Positions 1 to 8,098 of a DNA stretch of 64,000 nucleotides are shown in pieces. The notes beneath the pieces were generated by a model. The model searched no databases. It saw nothing but the letters and a program-made list of their open reading frames with translations, and was not told the DNA's origin. Made by a program: the position numbers and the translations under genes. The stretch's first letter is position 1. Each line of letters begins with the position of its first letter. The DNA comes from JAHELQ01 sp964491915 (GTDB lineage Bacteria; Acidobacteriota; Aminicenantia; UBA2199), in the NCBI GenBank assembly GCA_964491915.1, contig CAZBHS010000030.1, positions 1-64,000 on the forward strand, written 5' to 3'.

Positions 1-2
1 CC

Positions 3-680
3 TTCAACAAATTGGGACATATTGTCGGTGATGACGGCAGCCGTACCAACTGGCACCATTTTAATATTCCCCAGCGGGTGGCATTTCTTCGTAAGGCCAT
101 GGAGAAGCCTGAAACGATATTGGCGCATCGGCAAAAGCTTCGAGGGGGGCTGGTAATTTTTCTTGTAAGTATGATCGCTTTTACCGCGATTGCCTTTCGG
201 CCCAGTTACGCCAGTCTTGAAAACGTCCTGGATTTCAATAAGATGGCCGCGGTATTGGAGCTTAAGGCGAGCCAGGATTCTCGTAATCCAAATTTGTTCC
301 GCTTGTTGGGGGATTTGTACTATGAGACCGAGAATTGGTTCCAGGCGAAATTCGCTTATGAACGGTCTTTGGAAATCGAACACCGCCAACCGGAGGTTTT
401 GAACAATCTGGCATGGCTGTTGATCAAATGCCCGGATAAAGCAGTGAGGGATTATAAAACAGCGTTGGAGCTGGCCAGCCGGGCGATTATTATGAAACCC
501 TCCGCCCATATTTACGATACTCTCGGTGAAGCGTTTTATGAAAACGGAAAATTTAAAGAGGCGTTCATTGCAGCCGCCAAAGCGCTTGAGCTTGCCAGGG
601 AAAACCTCCCGTATTATCGCGAGCAATTGAAAAAAATGAAGAAAGCCTATTTGAGTTTTCGCAATACGATGAAAATATAA
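3..680 (+). CDS. C-terminal part of a membrane-anchored TPR protein (partial)
   Basis: The reading frame is open to the left edge, so this is the 3' end of a longer gene; the first methionine-like codon (TTG at 12) is not a convincing start. The visible part has about 50 polar residues, one hydrophobic segment around residues 50-70 (GGLVIFLVSMIAFTAIAF), then about 150 residues of tetratricopeptide-like helices (for example NLFRLLGDLYYETENWFQA and HIYDTLGEAFYENGKFKEA) ending in a basic tail. TPRs mediate protein-protein contacts, so an anchored scaffold or assembly factor is plausible. The family of the missing N-terminal part cannot be told. It is convergent with lepA, with only ten bases between the two stops and no visible terminator. 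Confidence 0.7.
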   Translation, partial: FNKLGHIVGDDGSRTNWHHFNIPQRVAFLRKAMEKPETILAHRQKLRGGLVIFLVSMIAFTAIAFRPSYASLENVLDFNKMAAVLELKASQDSRNPNLFRLLGDLYYETENWFQAKFAYERSLEIEHRQPEVLNNLAWLLIKCPDKAVRDYKTALELASRAIIMKPSAHIYDTLGEAFYENGKFKEAFIAAAKALELARENLPYYREQLKKMKKAYLSFRNTMKI

Positions 681-690
681 CCGGGCTAAC

Positions 691-2484
691 TTATCCTTCC
701 AGTTCCAGGGCTGCCAGGAAGGCTGCTTGCGGGATATCCACTTTGCCGACCCGCTTCATGCGCTTTTTCCCCTTTTTTTGTTTTTCGAGGAGCTTCATTT
801 TTCTGGTGATATCGCCGCCGTAACACTTGGCGAGAACATTCTTACGCAACGCTTTGACGACGGTTTTGGCGATCACACGTTTATTGATGGCCGCCTGGAT
901 GACGACTTCAAAAAGCTGGCGTGGAATGAGAGCCTTCATCCTCGATGTCAATTGACTTCCGATAGTGTATGCCTTGTCTTTATGAACAATCAACGCCAGC
1001 GCGTCAACCGCTTGCTGATTAATGAGAATATCCATCTTGATGAGAGAGGATTCTCTGAAATCCTTGAATTCGTAATCAAATGAGGCGTATCCCTGCGAAA
1101 TGGACTTAAGCTTGTTGAAAAAGTCGTAGAGAACTTCAGCCAAAGGTATTTCGTAGGTGAGATAAATCATCTGGGAGCTGATGTAATCCATTTTTTTATG
1201 GATTCCCCGGCGGTTTTGCAATAGCTTGAGAATGTTTCCCAGATAGGCTTCTGGAGTTAGAATAATTGCCTCGATAAAGGGTTCTTCGATCATTTTGATG
1301 TGTTGGGGTTGGGGCAATTGAGCTGGCGATTCTATTTCAAATATCTCGCCGGTTGTATTGGTTACACGATAACGGACCGACGGCGCGGTGGTTACAATGG
1401 ATAGGTCGTATTCCCGCTCCAATCTCTCCTGGATGATCTCTTTGTGAAGAAGTCCCAGGAAGCCGCAGCGAAATCCAATACCGAGGGCAGGGGAGGTCTC
1501 CGGCTCGAATGTCAGGGAAGAATCATTGAGCGTCAGCTTCTCGATGGAATCCCGCAGTTCTTCATGACTTGTGCCTTCACCGGGATAAAATCCAGAAAAT
1601 ACCATGGGAGGCGGTTCTTTGAACCCGGGTAATGCTTCCCCGCTTGTTTCTTTACTTAAGGTGATTGTATCCCCGATTTTGACTTCGGAAATATTCTTGA
1701 TGCTGCCGATAATATATCCCACTTCGCCTGCGGATAATTCTTTCAGGGGCAATGGTTTCGGCGTATGCACGCCAAGTTCGTTAACTTCATACTCAGCGCC
1801 GTTACTGAGAAATTTTACTTTTTCACCTTTTTTAAGCTTTCCGTCAATGATTCTAACAAGTATGATCACCCCTCGATAAGAGTCGAACCAGGAATCGAAA
1901 ATTAGCCCCTTCAGCGGTTTCGCTGGATCGCCGACAGGTGGTGGAATCCGGTCGATAATGGCAGGAATGATTTTATCGACACCCTGGCCGGTCTTGGCGC
2001 TGACCGCCAGCGCCTCGTCTCTTGAAATCCCGATAACCGTCTCCATTTCCTGAAGGCTTTTCTCTAATTCATTGTTCGGCAAATCGATTTTATTCATGAC
2101 CGGTATAAGAACCAAATCGTTTTCCACTGCCAGGTATGTGTTGGCGACGGTTTGCGCTTCGACACCCTGGGTCGAATCAATCACCAGCAATGTGCCTTCG
2201 CACGCTGCGAGAGATCTGGACACCTCATAATTAAAATCTATATGCCCCGGAGTGTCGATAAGATTCAGTATATATTCATCTCCCTGAGGGGTTGTGTGTT
2301 TCAGGCAGACAAAATGGGATTTTATCGTAATGCCACGTTCTCTCTCCAATTCCATCGAGTCTAGCACTTGCTCCTGCATATCTCTTTTGGATACAGCGTG
2401 GGTAATTTCGAGCAAACGGTCCGAGAGTGTGGTTTTACCATGATCAATATGGGCTATGATTGAAAAATTTCTAATATGTTTCAT
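691..2484 (-). CDS. lepA: Elongation factor 4 (LepA), ribosome-associated GTPase
   Basis: 597 residues, the usual full length for LepA. The G1 loop AHIDHGKTT lies at residues 11-19, a switch I region contains ERERGITIKS, G3 is DTPGHIDF and G4 is NKID. After the GTPase come EF-Tu-like domain II, the EF-G-like domains and the LepA-specific C-terminal domain (ending KRVGKVDIPQAAFLAALEL). The family remodels or back-translocates stalled ribosomes and helps translation at low temperature or high ionic strength. An AGGTGA-type ribosome binding site precedes the ATG, and a promoter sits in the 76-base gap upstream. The upstream methyltransferase is on the same strand but the gene has its own promoter. 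Confidence 0.98.
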   Translation of the reverse strand: MKHIRNFSIIAHIDHGKTTLSDRLLEITHAVSKRDMQEQVLDSMELERERGITIKSHFVCLKHTTPQGDEYILNLIDTPGHIDFNYEVSRSLAACEGTLLVIDSTQGVEAQTVANTYLAVENDLVLIPVMNKIDLPNNELEKSLQEMETVIGISRDEALAVSAKTGQGVDKIIPAIIDRIPPPVGDPAKPLKGLIFDSWFDSYRGVIILVRIIDGKLKKGEKVKFLSNGAEYEVNELGVHTPKPLPLKELSAGEVGYIIGSIKNISEVKIGDTITLSKETSGEALPGFKEPPPMVFSGFYPGEGTSHEELRDSIEKLTLNDSSLTFEPETSPALGIGFRCGFLGLLHKEIIQERLEREYDLSIVTTAPSVRYRVTNTTGEIFEIESPAQLPQPQHIKMIEEPFIEAIILTPEAYLGNILKLLQNRRGIHKKMDYISSQMIYLTYEIPLAEVLYDFFNKLKSISQGYASFDYEFKDFRESSLIKMDILINQQAVDALALIVHKDKAYTIGSQLTSRMKALIPRQLFEVVIQAAINKRVIAKTVVKALRKNVLAKCYGGDITRKMKLLEKQKKGKKRMKRVGKVDIPQAAFLAALELEG

Positions 2485-2526
2485 TATTAAATCACCTGGA
2501 TTTTTCAGTTTTTTTATTCAATCTAT

Positions 2527-2554
2527 ATTATATCACACTACTGTGCTTCCCCAA
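2527..2554 (-). promoter_or_regulatory. Promoter for lepA
   Basis: On the minus strand a perfect TATAAT (2532-2527) is preceded by TTGGGG (2554-2549) with a 16-base spacer. The predicted start of transcription lies about 35 bases upstream of the lepA ATG. Confidence 0.5.
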
Positions 2555-2560
2555 TGGCTA

Positions 2561-3634
2561 CTACCGCTTGATTCCTTTGGCGGCATATACTGGGGACGAA
2601 AAGATGATTTTGTTCAATTTATCGACGTTTGTATTGAATGTTCTGGCGAATCCTTCTTCCGGTGGAAGCTCTTCCAGCTTTTCCTCAGGAAGCTCTTCGG
2701 GATATATAATTTCAACTTCGGAAAAACCGCAACTTTCCATTAAATATCTCATGTATTCCGGGTGCAAGGGTTTTTGATGAGTCACGTCCAGATAGTAGAT
2801 GTTACTCAAGGCGAACAGCGAGAGCGGATTGACCGTTTCCAGGAGAATCGGTCCCCCTTCTCGAAGAACCCTGTAGGATTCCATGATTACGCGCCTCAGA
2901 TAATCAGGATCGAAATGTTCGATAACCTGAGCTGAAAAAATACCGCCAATAGAATTACTGTCTTTTGCCAACAGGTGTTTGAGCGCTTCTTGCTTGACGC
3001 AAGGCAAACCTCGCTCCTGAGCGATTTTCAGCATAGAATCGGAAATGTCAACTCCTTCGGCATGTTGGCCTGTCTCGTTTAACATGGCGACGAATTCTCC
3101 TCTTCCGCAACCGATATCGATAATTGGCTCTAGATTGGCGAATATCGGGAGGTATTTTTTAAGTTTTTCAATAACTGCTTGCTCGCTACCTCTGAAACGC
3201 TGCTCAAAATCTGAATACTGATAAACTGAAAGCCGATTTTTTATCTCTTCCAGTTTCTGAATTTTGGCTTGATCGATTTTTGAATCAATTGAATCGATAA
3301 TATTCTCAAGGGATTTTTCCAATTCGGAAAAATTCATCAACAATGTTTTTACATGGGAATATTCGGCTTGCAATTTATCGATTTTCCAGTGCAATGATTT
3401 GTGGATCATTGTGTTATGGTTGTTGGACATGGCGTCCCATTCTTTATCTTGAACGGTAATCAATTCGCAGATATCCTGATGAAGATCGGTTAGCGTCCGT
3501 TTTATTTCTTTTGAGCGATTGTGAAATATACTTCTCTTCTCGATCAACGCCCCCAACCGGTGGATCGAATCTTTAAGCCTTTGTTGTTTTTTTTTTCTTT
3601 GGGCGATTAATTCTTCAATTATCCTTCTCATCAT
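2561..3634 (-). CDS. Class I SAM-dependent methyltransferase with N-terminal coiled coil
   Basis: 357 residues. Residues 1-135 are highly charged and look like a helical coiled coil (basic RKKKQQR start, many Glu/Lys/Leu). A Rossmann methyltransferase domain follows: motif I IIDIGCGRGEF at 171-181, an acidic turn GVDISDSML near 194-202, and later motifs SAQVIEHFDPDYLRR and GPILLETVNPLS. The entry FRGSEQAVIEKLKKYLPIF just before motif I, and a coiled coil attached to the domain, recall methyltransferases that cap or terminate O-antigen chains (WbdD-like); that substrate is an inference. The gene begins inside the end of tatA (20-base overlap) and probably shares its transcript. No strong Shine-Dalgarno sequence is visible at the ATGATG start, which fits translational coupling. 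Confidence 0.85.
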   Translation of the reverse strand: MMRRIIEELIAQRKKKQQRLKDSIHRLGALIEKRSIFHNRSKEIKRTLTDLHQDICELITVQDKEWDAMSNNHNTMIHKSLHWKIDKLQAEYSHVKTLLMNFSELEKSLENIIDSIDSKIDQAKIQKLEEIKNRLSVYQYSDFEQRFRGSEQAVIEKLKKYLPIFANLEPIIDIGCGRGEFVAMLNETGQHAEGVDISDSMLKIAQERGLPCVKQEALKHLLAKDSNSIGGIFSAQVIEHFDPDYLRRVIMESYRVLREGGPILLETVNPLSLFALSNIYYLDVTHQKPLHPEYMRYLMESCGFSEVEIIYPEELPEEKLEELPPEEGFARTFNTNVDKLNKIIFSSPVYAAKGIKR

Positions 3635-3800
3635 CTATTTTTGATTCGCCGTTGTCTTTATCTTTTGAGAGAGAGTTTTTGAAGTTTTTTATACCTTCGC
3701 CCAGTCCTTTTCCGAGGTCCGGCAATTTTTTCCCCCCGAATAGAAGGGCTACAATCAACAAAATTAACAATATTTCCCAAATACCTAAACTACCAAACAT
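3615..3800 (-). CDS. tatA: Twin-arginine translocase subunit TatA/E
   Basis: 61 residues, a typical short TatA. An N-terminal transmembrane helix (IWEILLILLIVALLFGGKKL) leads into the family-specific Phe-Gly hinge and an amphipathic helix (PDLGKGLGEGIKNFK), then a charged tail. TatA oligomers form the pore that exports folded proteins with twin-arginine signals; this window encodes at least two likely Tat substrates (at 55571 and 56561). AGGAG precedes the ATG and a strong promoter lies immediately upstream. tatC is not in the window. Confidence 0.96.
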   Translation of the reverse strand: MFGSLGIWEILLILLIVALLFGGKKLPDLGKGLGEGIKNFKNSLSKDKDNGESKIDDEKDN

Positions 3801-3819
3801 TTGAACTCCTAATAAACGA

Positions 3820-3848
3820 ATTTTATAGTTTTACGCCCATTCTGTCAA
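3820..3848 (-). promoter_or_regulatory. Promoter for tatA and the methyltransferase
   Basis: Minus-strand TTGACA (3848-3843), a 17-base spacer and TAAAAT (3825-3820). The predicted leader is about 13 bases and carries an AGGAG ribosome binding site. Confidence 0.65.
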
Positions 3849-3910
3849 GTATTGGCCATTGGCGCATGAGGCTTTAATTCCGGGGCCTCTAAAATTCGAT
3901 TTCATTCGTT

Positions 3911-3929
3911 GTGTAAAGAATCTTTACAC
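3911..3929. promoter_or_regulatory. Operator-like palindrome, copy 1
   Basis: GTGTAAAGAATCTTTACAC is a perfect 19-base palindrome with 9-base arms around a single central A. Copies 2 and 3 follow at 71 and 83 bases. It lies between the divergent tatA gene and the gene at 4307, so it could control either. The regulator is not identified. Confidence 0.6.
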
Positions 3930-3981
3930 TGTGGTTATCTTAAGATGCTTTACCTATAGAGCTTTTTGGAAAAAGCGTATA

Positions 3982-4000
3982 GTGTAAAGTATCTTTACAT
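3982..4000. promoter_or_regulatory. Operator-like palindrome, copy 2
   Basis: GTGTAAAGTATCTTTACAT has the same 9-1-9 architecture as copy 1, with an arm mismatch at the outermost pair and one next to the centre. Confidence 0.55.
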
Positions 4001-4064
4001 AGATCTATACTTGTATGTAAATTGTGGTATATAAACCGTTTACGGTTTACATCGAAATAGCATG

Positions 4065-4083
4065 GTGTAAAGAACTTTTACAA
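4065..4083. promoter_or_regulatory. Operator-like palindrome, copy 3
   Basis: GTGTAAAGAACTTTTACAA is the most diverged of the three sites. The left arm is identical to copy 1 and the right arm has two or three changes. A separate inverted repeat, TAAACCG-TTTA-CGGTTTA (4032-4049), lies just upstream of it. Confidence 0.5.
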
Positions 4084-4306
4084 ATTTTTTACGAAAATGT
4101 ATTGTTGTGTTTAGCAAAGAGCTTGAGAGTATTTGATATCAGCGCTTTAGATAAAACCAACCGATTGGCACAAAAAATGCTCTATTTAAAAGTTAGCTTT
4201 GTTGTTTCCCCGCTGGCATAATTCATGATTTTTAGAATTTTTTTCTTTAGGTGTAGTACTGGGCCGGATATAAATGGTGGTAGTGTACATTTTATGAGGT
4301 GAAAGA

Positions 4307-4732
4307 ATGATGTTCGAGGTTCGCGATGCGTGGAATTTTCAGATTTGGAGTAAAAGTCTGGAAGTTACGAAACGCATCTATGATATGACCACGAAAGAGC
4401 GTTTCCAGAAAGTTAATTTACTCAGACGCCACTCGCGAAAAACTGTAATTCTCCTAAATGTTGCCTTGATGGAGGCCTTCGATAAAAAAAATATCCAAAG
4501 AACGGAATTGTATTTAAGGAAGACAATCCTATTGTGTGACAAAATAAAAAAAAGTTTGAATTGCGCATTGTTTCTCGGTTATGTCGAAGATTATGAATTA
4601 GCAGAGATATTAGTCAATCTTGAATGGATAACAGGTGAAATTAGCCGTTTTCTTGAATCCCAGGAAAGCGCAGGAAGGAAAATGGCGATATATTTTGAAA
4701 ATTACGAGATACCCGCCTGCCAGTATGTGTGA
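4307..4732 (+). CDS. Four-helix-bundle protein of the S23/IVP type
   Basis: 141 residues, all-helical in appearance. The order FQIWSKSLEVTKRIYDMT, then a polar turn, LRRHSRKTVILLNVALMEAF and a last helix with LFLGYVEDYELAEI matches the layout of the family encoded by intervening sequences of 23S rRNA genes, which also includes the accessory protein Avd of diversity-generating retroelements. The match is weak and the usual NIAEG-like stretch is changed, so this is a divergent member. No 23S rRNA or reverse transcriptase is nearby. It is followed 44 bases later by the ABC permease gene on the same strand, and the operator array lies upstream. GAGGTGAAAG precedes the ATGATG start. Confidence 0.55.
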   Translation: MMFEVRDAWNFQIWSKSLEVTKRIYDMTTKERFQKVNLLRRHSRKTVILLNVALMEAFDKKNIQRTELYLRKTILLCDKIKKSLNCALFLGYVEDYELAEILVNLEWITGEISRFLESQESAGRKMAIYFENYEIPACQYV

Positions 4733-4776
4733 GTGTGAGATGAAGCGCGCCCAAATATTCTGAGGGATGAAATAAG

Positions 4777-6810
4777 ATGAGGAATTTTTGGGCTTTCCTG
4801 GCTGTTGAGTTTAGTCGGTTCTTTTCCAGAAAGAAGTTGATAATTTTGTTATTGACATTTATGCTGTGCCTGTTTTTTGTAAATGAAGGTATTAGTGATT
4901 TTAAGAGTCTCGAAGGCAATGTCCTGGAATTTCAGGAAATTGAACGGATAAAAGTTACGAAGTATGTTGTAATGAATCAATACGGGAGTTTTGGTTTTAG
5001 GCTTCTATTTTGTCCCTCCCCATTGAGTGTGTTTTTTACAAATTCCGGTGTCGGATCTGAAATTACCTCCCAGATAGATTCCGGAGAAATCTTGAAAATC
5101 TACAATTCGTTCAAGGGGAAAAATCTTTTCCTGGAAAAGAGCGGACATCTTAAAGATTTCGCAGGTATCATACTACTTTTTGGCAGCCTTCTGGCATTGT
5201 ACTTTGGATACAGCGCGTTCCGGCACAGGGATTTCATAAAAATGGTGGCGGGGTATTGTGGCTATAAGCCGGTTTTTCTCAATATTCTCATCGCCAGAGT
5301 TATACTGTTAGTTCTGTCGGTCATTGTATTGGTGGGTTCGGGTTTATTGTTATTGGTTCTAAATTCCATCGCGTTAAGTTGGAAAGAGTTACAATATTTG
5401 CTGAATTTTTCGGCCGTAACTATATCAATGCTGGTTTTCTTCTTTTTATCGGGCACATTTATTAGCTCTCTTCGCTCTAAGTCCCTGGCCTTGATTTCGA
5501 TGATAAGCCTCTGGTTCTTACTTGTTCTATTGATGCCCGGATTGATCGGGAAATTAGTGGCAAAGAGGGCCGAGAATATCACCCTGAATTACCAGTTGGA
5601 GATGAAAAAACTTAGCATTTTGACGAATTTTGAAAAGCAAGCGCTGGAAAAAGAGGGAAAATTCAAAGTCCATAAGGGGGATAGCCCAAATGAAAAGGCG
5701 CTGGCGGATAGTTACTGGGAAAATGAATTCAGGGAAACTGAAATCCTGGAAAGGGGGATGATCGAGGAGATGAACGATAATGTGAGATTCTATCACTCGC
5801 TTTCTTCTCTTTTACCATCAACGTTTTACATCTCAATGAGCAATGAATTCAGCAGCAGGGGTTATAAAAATTTTATTGGATTCTACCGTTATGTTCATGC
5901 TCTCAAGAGGGAATTTGTCCGTTTTTTCCTTAATCGGGCTTTTTCTGATGAATTCGATAAAGTAGAAAATTTTATAAAAAATGATGAAAACATCTATCGC
6001 TCAGCCAGTCATTTACCCTATTTTGTTCGTAGAGGGACGTTCTTGACTATCTCGTTTATTTTTCTGCTATTCATTTTTTCTTATATAGGGTTCAAGAGGG
6101 CGTTGTTCCGGGGCGTCAGTCCAAAGCCCGGCGAATTGCCCCGCCACTTAAGCAAACTAGAAACATTCAAGCTTCAAATAAAGAAAGGGGAATCCTATAC
6201 TCTTCTGTCTGGTGATGATCTCATTAAAGAGCAATTGTACGTGATCTTCTCCGGCGTTTTATCGGGAATGCCGGAATGGGAAAAGTTGATAGAGAAAGTG
6301 AGTTTGATCGAGGGTTCCGATACCACTGCCTCAGGGGTTGCATTTGTGTGCAAATTGGATGAGTGGCCGGCTGATATAAAAGTGGGTGATTTCCTTATGT
6401 TGTTAAAGCGATTAGCCGGGAACAAGTCTTCCAGCGCCGAGGAAATTTCGATTCTAATGGGAATTGATACGATTAAGAGGAAATATTTCGGAACCATAGA
6501 TGAAAGTGAGAAAAGAAAAGTTGTTTTTGCCGGCGCTAGACTTAAAGAGAGTGATTTCTATATTTTCGATGACTTTGCGCGGGGAATGCCGCTAGAGTTT
6601 CTGATCGAATTTAGAAAGAATTTAAGACGTTTGAAAGAGAATGGAGATCGGATCCTGTATTTGAGTAACGACGTATTATTGGCGCCTGAAATCGGCGATC
6701 GCATTGGAATTATGAAAAATGGGCGGCTATTGTTTTTTGTGAAAGATTCCGATCTCAGACAGATGAATTTAAATGAAATGTTTTTTCAGTATTTTGCTGA
6801 TAAAAAATAG
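4777..6810 (+). CDS. ABC-2 type permease fused to a degenerate ABC ATPase domain
   Basis: 677 residues. Residues 1-440 form a permease of the ABC-2 class: a hydrophobic helix near residues 18-36, a large extracytoplasmic loop, a run of helices around 130-265, a second long loop with many charged residues, and a last helix near 425-445. Residues 465-677 follow the order of an ABC ATPase: a strand and turn KLQIKKGESYTLLSGDD, a Walker B-like strand FYIFDD at 594-599, then ILYLSND where the H-loop should be and DRIGIMKNGRLLFF typical of the C-terminal end. Walker A is lost (GDDLIKEQ at 479-486 has no GKS/T) and the LSGGQ signature is replaced by ESEKRK. The domain therefore probably cannot hydrolyse ATP and may serve as a binding or dimerisation platform. 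Confidence 0.75.
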   Translation: MRNFWAFLAVEFSRFFSRKKLIILLLTFMLCLFFVNEGISDFKSLEGNVLEFQEIERIKVTKYVVMNQYGSFGFRLLFCPSPLSVFFTNSGVGSEITSQIDSGEILKIYNSFKGKNLFLEKSGHLKDFAGIILLFGSLLALYFGYSAFRHRDFIKMVAGYCGYKPVFLNILIARVILLVLSVIVLVGSGLLLLVLNSIALSWKELQYLLNFSAVTISMLVFFFLSGTFISSLRSKSLALISMISLWFLLVLLMPGLIGKLVAKRAENITLNYQLEMKKLSILTNFEKQALEKEGKFKVHKGDSPNEKALADSYWENEFRETEILERGMIEEMNDNVRFYHSLSSLLPSTFYISMSNEFSSRGYKNFIGFYRYVHALKREFVRFFLNRAFSDEFDKVENFIKNDENIYRSASHLPYFVRRGTFLTISFIFLLFIFSYIGFKRALFRGVSPKPGELPRHLSKLETFKLQIKKGESYTLLSGDDLIKEQLYVIFSGVLSGMPEWEKLIEKVSLIEGSDTTASGVAFVCKLDEWPADIKVGDFLMLLKRLAGNKSSSAEEISILMGIDTIKRKYFGTIDESEKRKVVFAGARLKESDFYIFDDFARGMPLEFLIEFRKNLRRLKENGDRILYLSNDVLLAPEIGDRIGIMKNGRLLFFVKDSDLRQMNLNEMFFQYFADKK

Positions 6811-7166
6811 AACTTTTTCTACAGTTTTTAGTATAAATATAGTGCTTCGTTTTATCTTTACTCAATGTTATTTAGTCTTTTAATGATTTTTCGCAGTTAG
6901 TTATTATTTTTAACCTGCTATTCAGTGGGGGATGTTTTATTTTTTTTTCTGTTAAAATCATCTATTCATAATTCTTAACGCCGGAAGTCCGTTAGGTTTT
7001 TTCTTCAATTAAGATGGAGCGCTCCGGATAAAGAATGATTAAAAATAAATAAATTTAGCGGGAGATATTGTTTTTTTTTTCAATTTCTGGAAAAATGGTA
7101 GCATGGGTCCACTTAAATACTATTTGGTAATAAATGTGTTTAGGAAATTTATAATGGAGGAGTCCT
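6811..7166. other. AT-rich intergenic region
   Basis: Contains the terminator at 6974-7002, a GGAGCGCTCC palindrome near 7017-7026 and long T tracts. The ribosome binding site of the next gene (GGAGGAG) is at its end. No small gene with a ribosome binding site was seen. Confidence 0.5.
6974..7002 (+). terminator. Rho-independent terminator after the ABC permease
   Basis: CTTAACG (6974-6980) pairs with CGTTAGG (6990-6996) around a nine-base loop, and six T follow directly. It lies about 160 bases after the permease stop. Confidence 0.65.
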
Positions 7167-7829
7167 ATGAATAAATTAAGAAATCGTTCTAGGTTTAAAG
7201 CGTTACTAATACCTCTAGTGCTGATGATGGTCTGTACAAGTGGTTTTGGTAGAATTGTATCCAACTATTCCCCGCCTGCTTTTGCGGTTCTGACAAGCTC
7301 TCTTAGCAATATCAACAGCTATGTCATCCAGGGTGGGGGGGCATTTTTAAAGTCTCACTCAAATGTTTCAAATTTTTTGAATTTTGTGGAGATTTCAGAA
7401 ATTTACATCGCAGATTATGTCGAGTTAAAGTCATTGATCGATAGCGCCATTCAGAACATGATTCAGGCGGAATATTACTATACGCAGCTCAATCTTTTGG
7501 CTCAAATCACTCCCTATAATCCTGCAGTAATCGACAAGCTCCAGACGTTTCATTATAAGCGGTTTCAAATCACCAACAACCTTAATCCAGATATTTTCTG
7601 GGAAGTGAGAAGGTTTTTGAAGAATGGAGACGTCCGTGGGATTTACCAAAAAATGCTCGCGGATGCCGGGCGGATCAAGGGTATCCTCGAAACAATGCAG
7701 TTGCCTTTAAACAATGGTACAATGCCTGGAAATTCAATTTTGTGGAAAATAAACCAGGAATTCTTTACTTGCCTTATGTTTGATCAGTATACAGCAATGG
7801 TTTTCTATGAAATTCTTATGGTTGAGTAA
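7167..7829 (+). CDS. Secreted protein of unknown family, paralogue A
   Basis: 220 residues with a signal peptide (basic start, then ALLIPLVLMMVCTSGFG). The mature part resembles the protein at 8099 along its whole length: FGRI after the signal, YSPPAFAVL/WSPIAFVNV, F(L/F)KSHS, EISEI/EVSEI, TPYNPAVIDKLQTFHYKRFQ/TPYDEAVIARLKKFNYKKFQ, LNPDIFWEVR/LNQTLFWKVR, GDVRGIYQKML/GDVCGIYDKML and FDQY(T/V)AMVFYEI/AI near the end. The two look like a tandem duplication. No known domain is recognised; the mature protein seems mostly helical. GGAGGAG stands seven bases before the ATG. A periplasmic or extracellular role is inferred from the signal peptide only. Confidence 0.8.
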   Translation: MNKLRNRSRFKALLIPLVLMMVCTSGFGRIVSNYSPPAFAVLTSSLSNINSYVIQGGGAFLKSHSNVSNFLNFVEISEIYIADYVELKSLIDSAIQNMIQAEYYYTQLNLLAQITPYNPAVIDKLQTFHYKRFQITNNLNPDIFWEVRRFLKNGDVRGIYQKMLADAGRIKGILETMQLPLNNGTMPGNSILWKINQEFFTCLMFDQYTAMVFYEILMVE

Positions 7830-7916
7830 CGCCATGAGCGCTCATTTATTTTCGATTTTCGTCTATAAGAACTGTTAGTTCTTTTTAAATTGTTTTTAAT
7901 GTATTATATTTTTTGG

Positions 7917-7995
7917 GTCGCATAACCGGCAAGCTTGCCTAAGTGAAACTCGTAAACCTCCCTCCGGTCCATTGATTTATATCGGAAATGGCGAC
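7917..7995 (+). other. Possible structured RNA in the gap between the paralogues
   Basis: GTCGC (7917-7921) can pair with GCGAC (7991-7995), enclosing a self-complementary GGCAAGCTTGCC (7928-7939), a short ACC/GGT stem (7956-7958 with 7966-7968) and CATT/AATG (7970-7973 with 7987-7990). This gives a multi-helix junction about 100 bases upstream of the next gene. It has a loose resemblance to parts of known riboswitches but matches none well. Confidence 0.25.
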
Positions 7996-8098
7996 TGTTT
8001 CGAGTTTTTTCTGGAGCGATTGCCGGCTATTATTGTGTAAAATATAAATGTCGCGGTAGTGTAGTAAGTGATAAAATTGAAAACTGGAGGATCTTTAT

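Larger units (their letters stand above)
3849..4306. other. Intergenic region with operator array, no convincing gene
   Basis: AT-rich gap between divergent genes. It holds the three GTGTAAAG palindromes and the CCG inverted repeat at 4032-4049. A 65-codon frame opening with GTG at 4024 has no ribosome binding site and runs through copy 3, so it is not called. No clear TATAAT box for the gene at 4307 was found. Confidence 0.5.

Noticed and set aside
4024..4221. 65-codon frame from GTG between tatA and the four-helix-bundle gene
   Set aside because: No ribosome binding site, runs through the third operator-like palindrome, no homology pattern.
7917..7995. c-di-GMP-I (GEMM) or ZTP riboswitch
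   Set aside because: Some shared words (CCTAAG, AAACCTCC, GGGTCGC) but the conserved core of either class cannot be laid out in order; kept only as an unspecified structured element.
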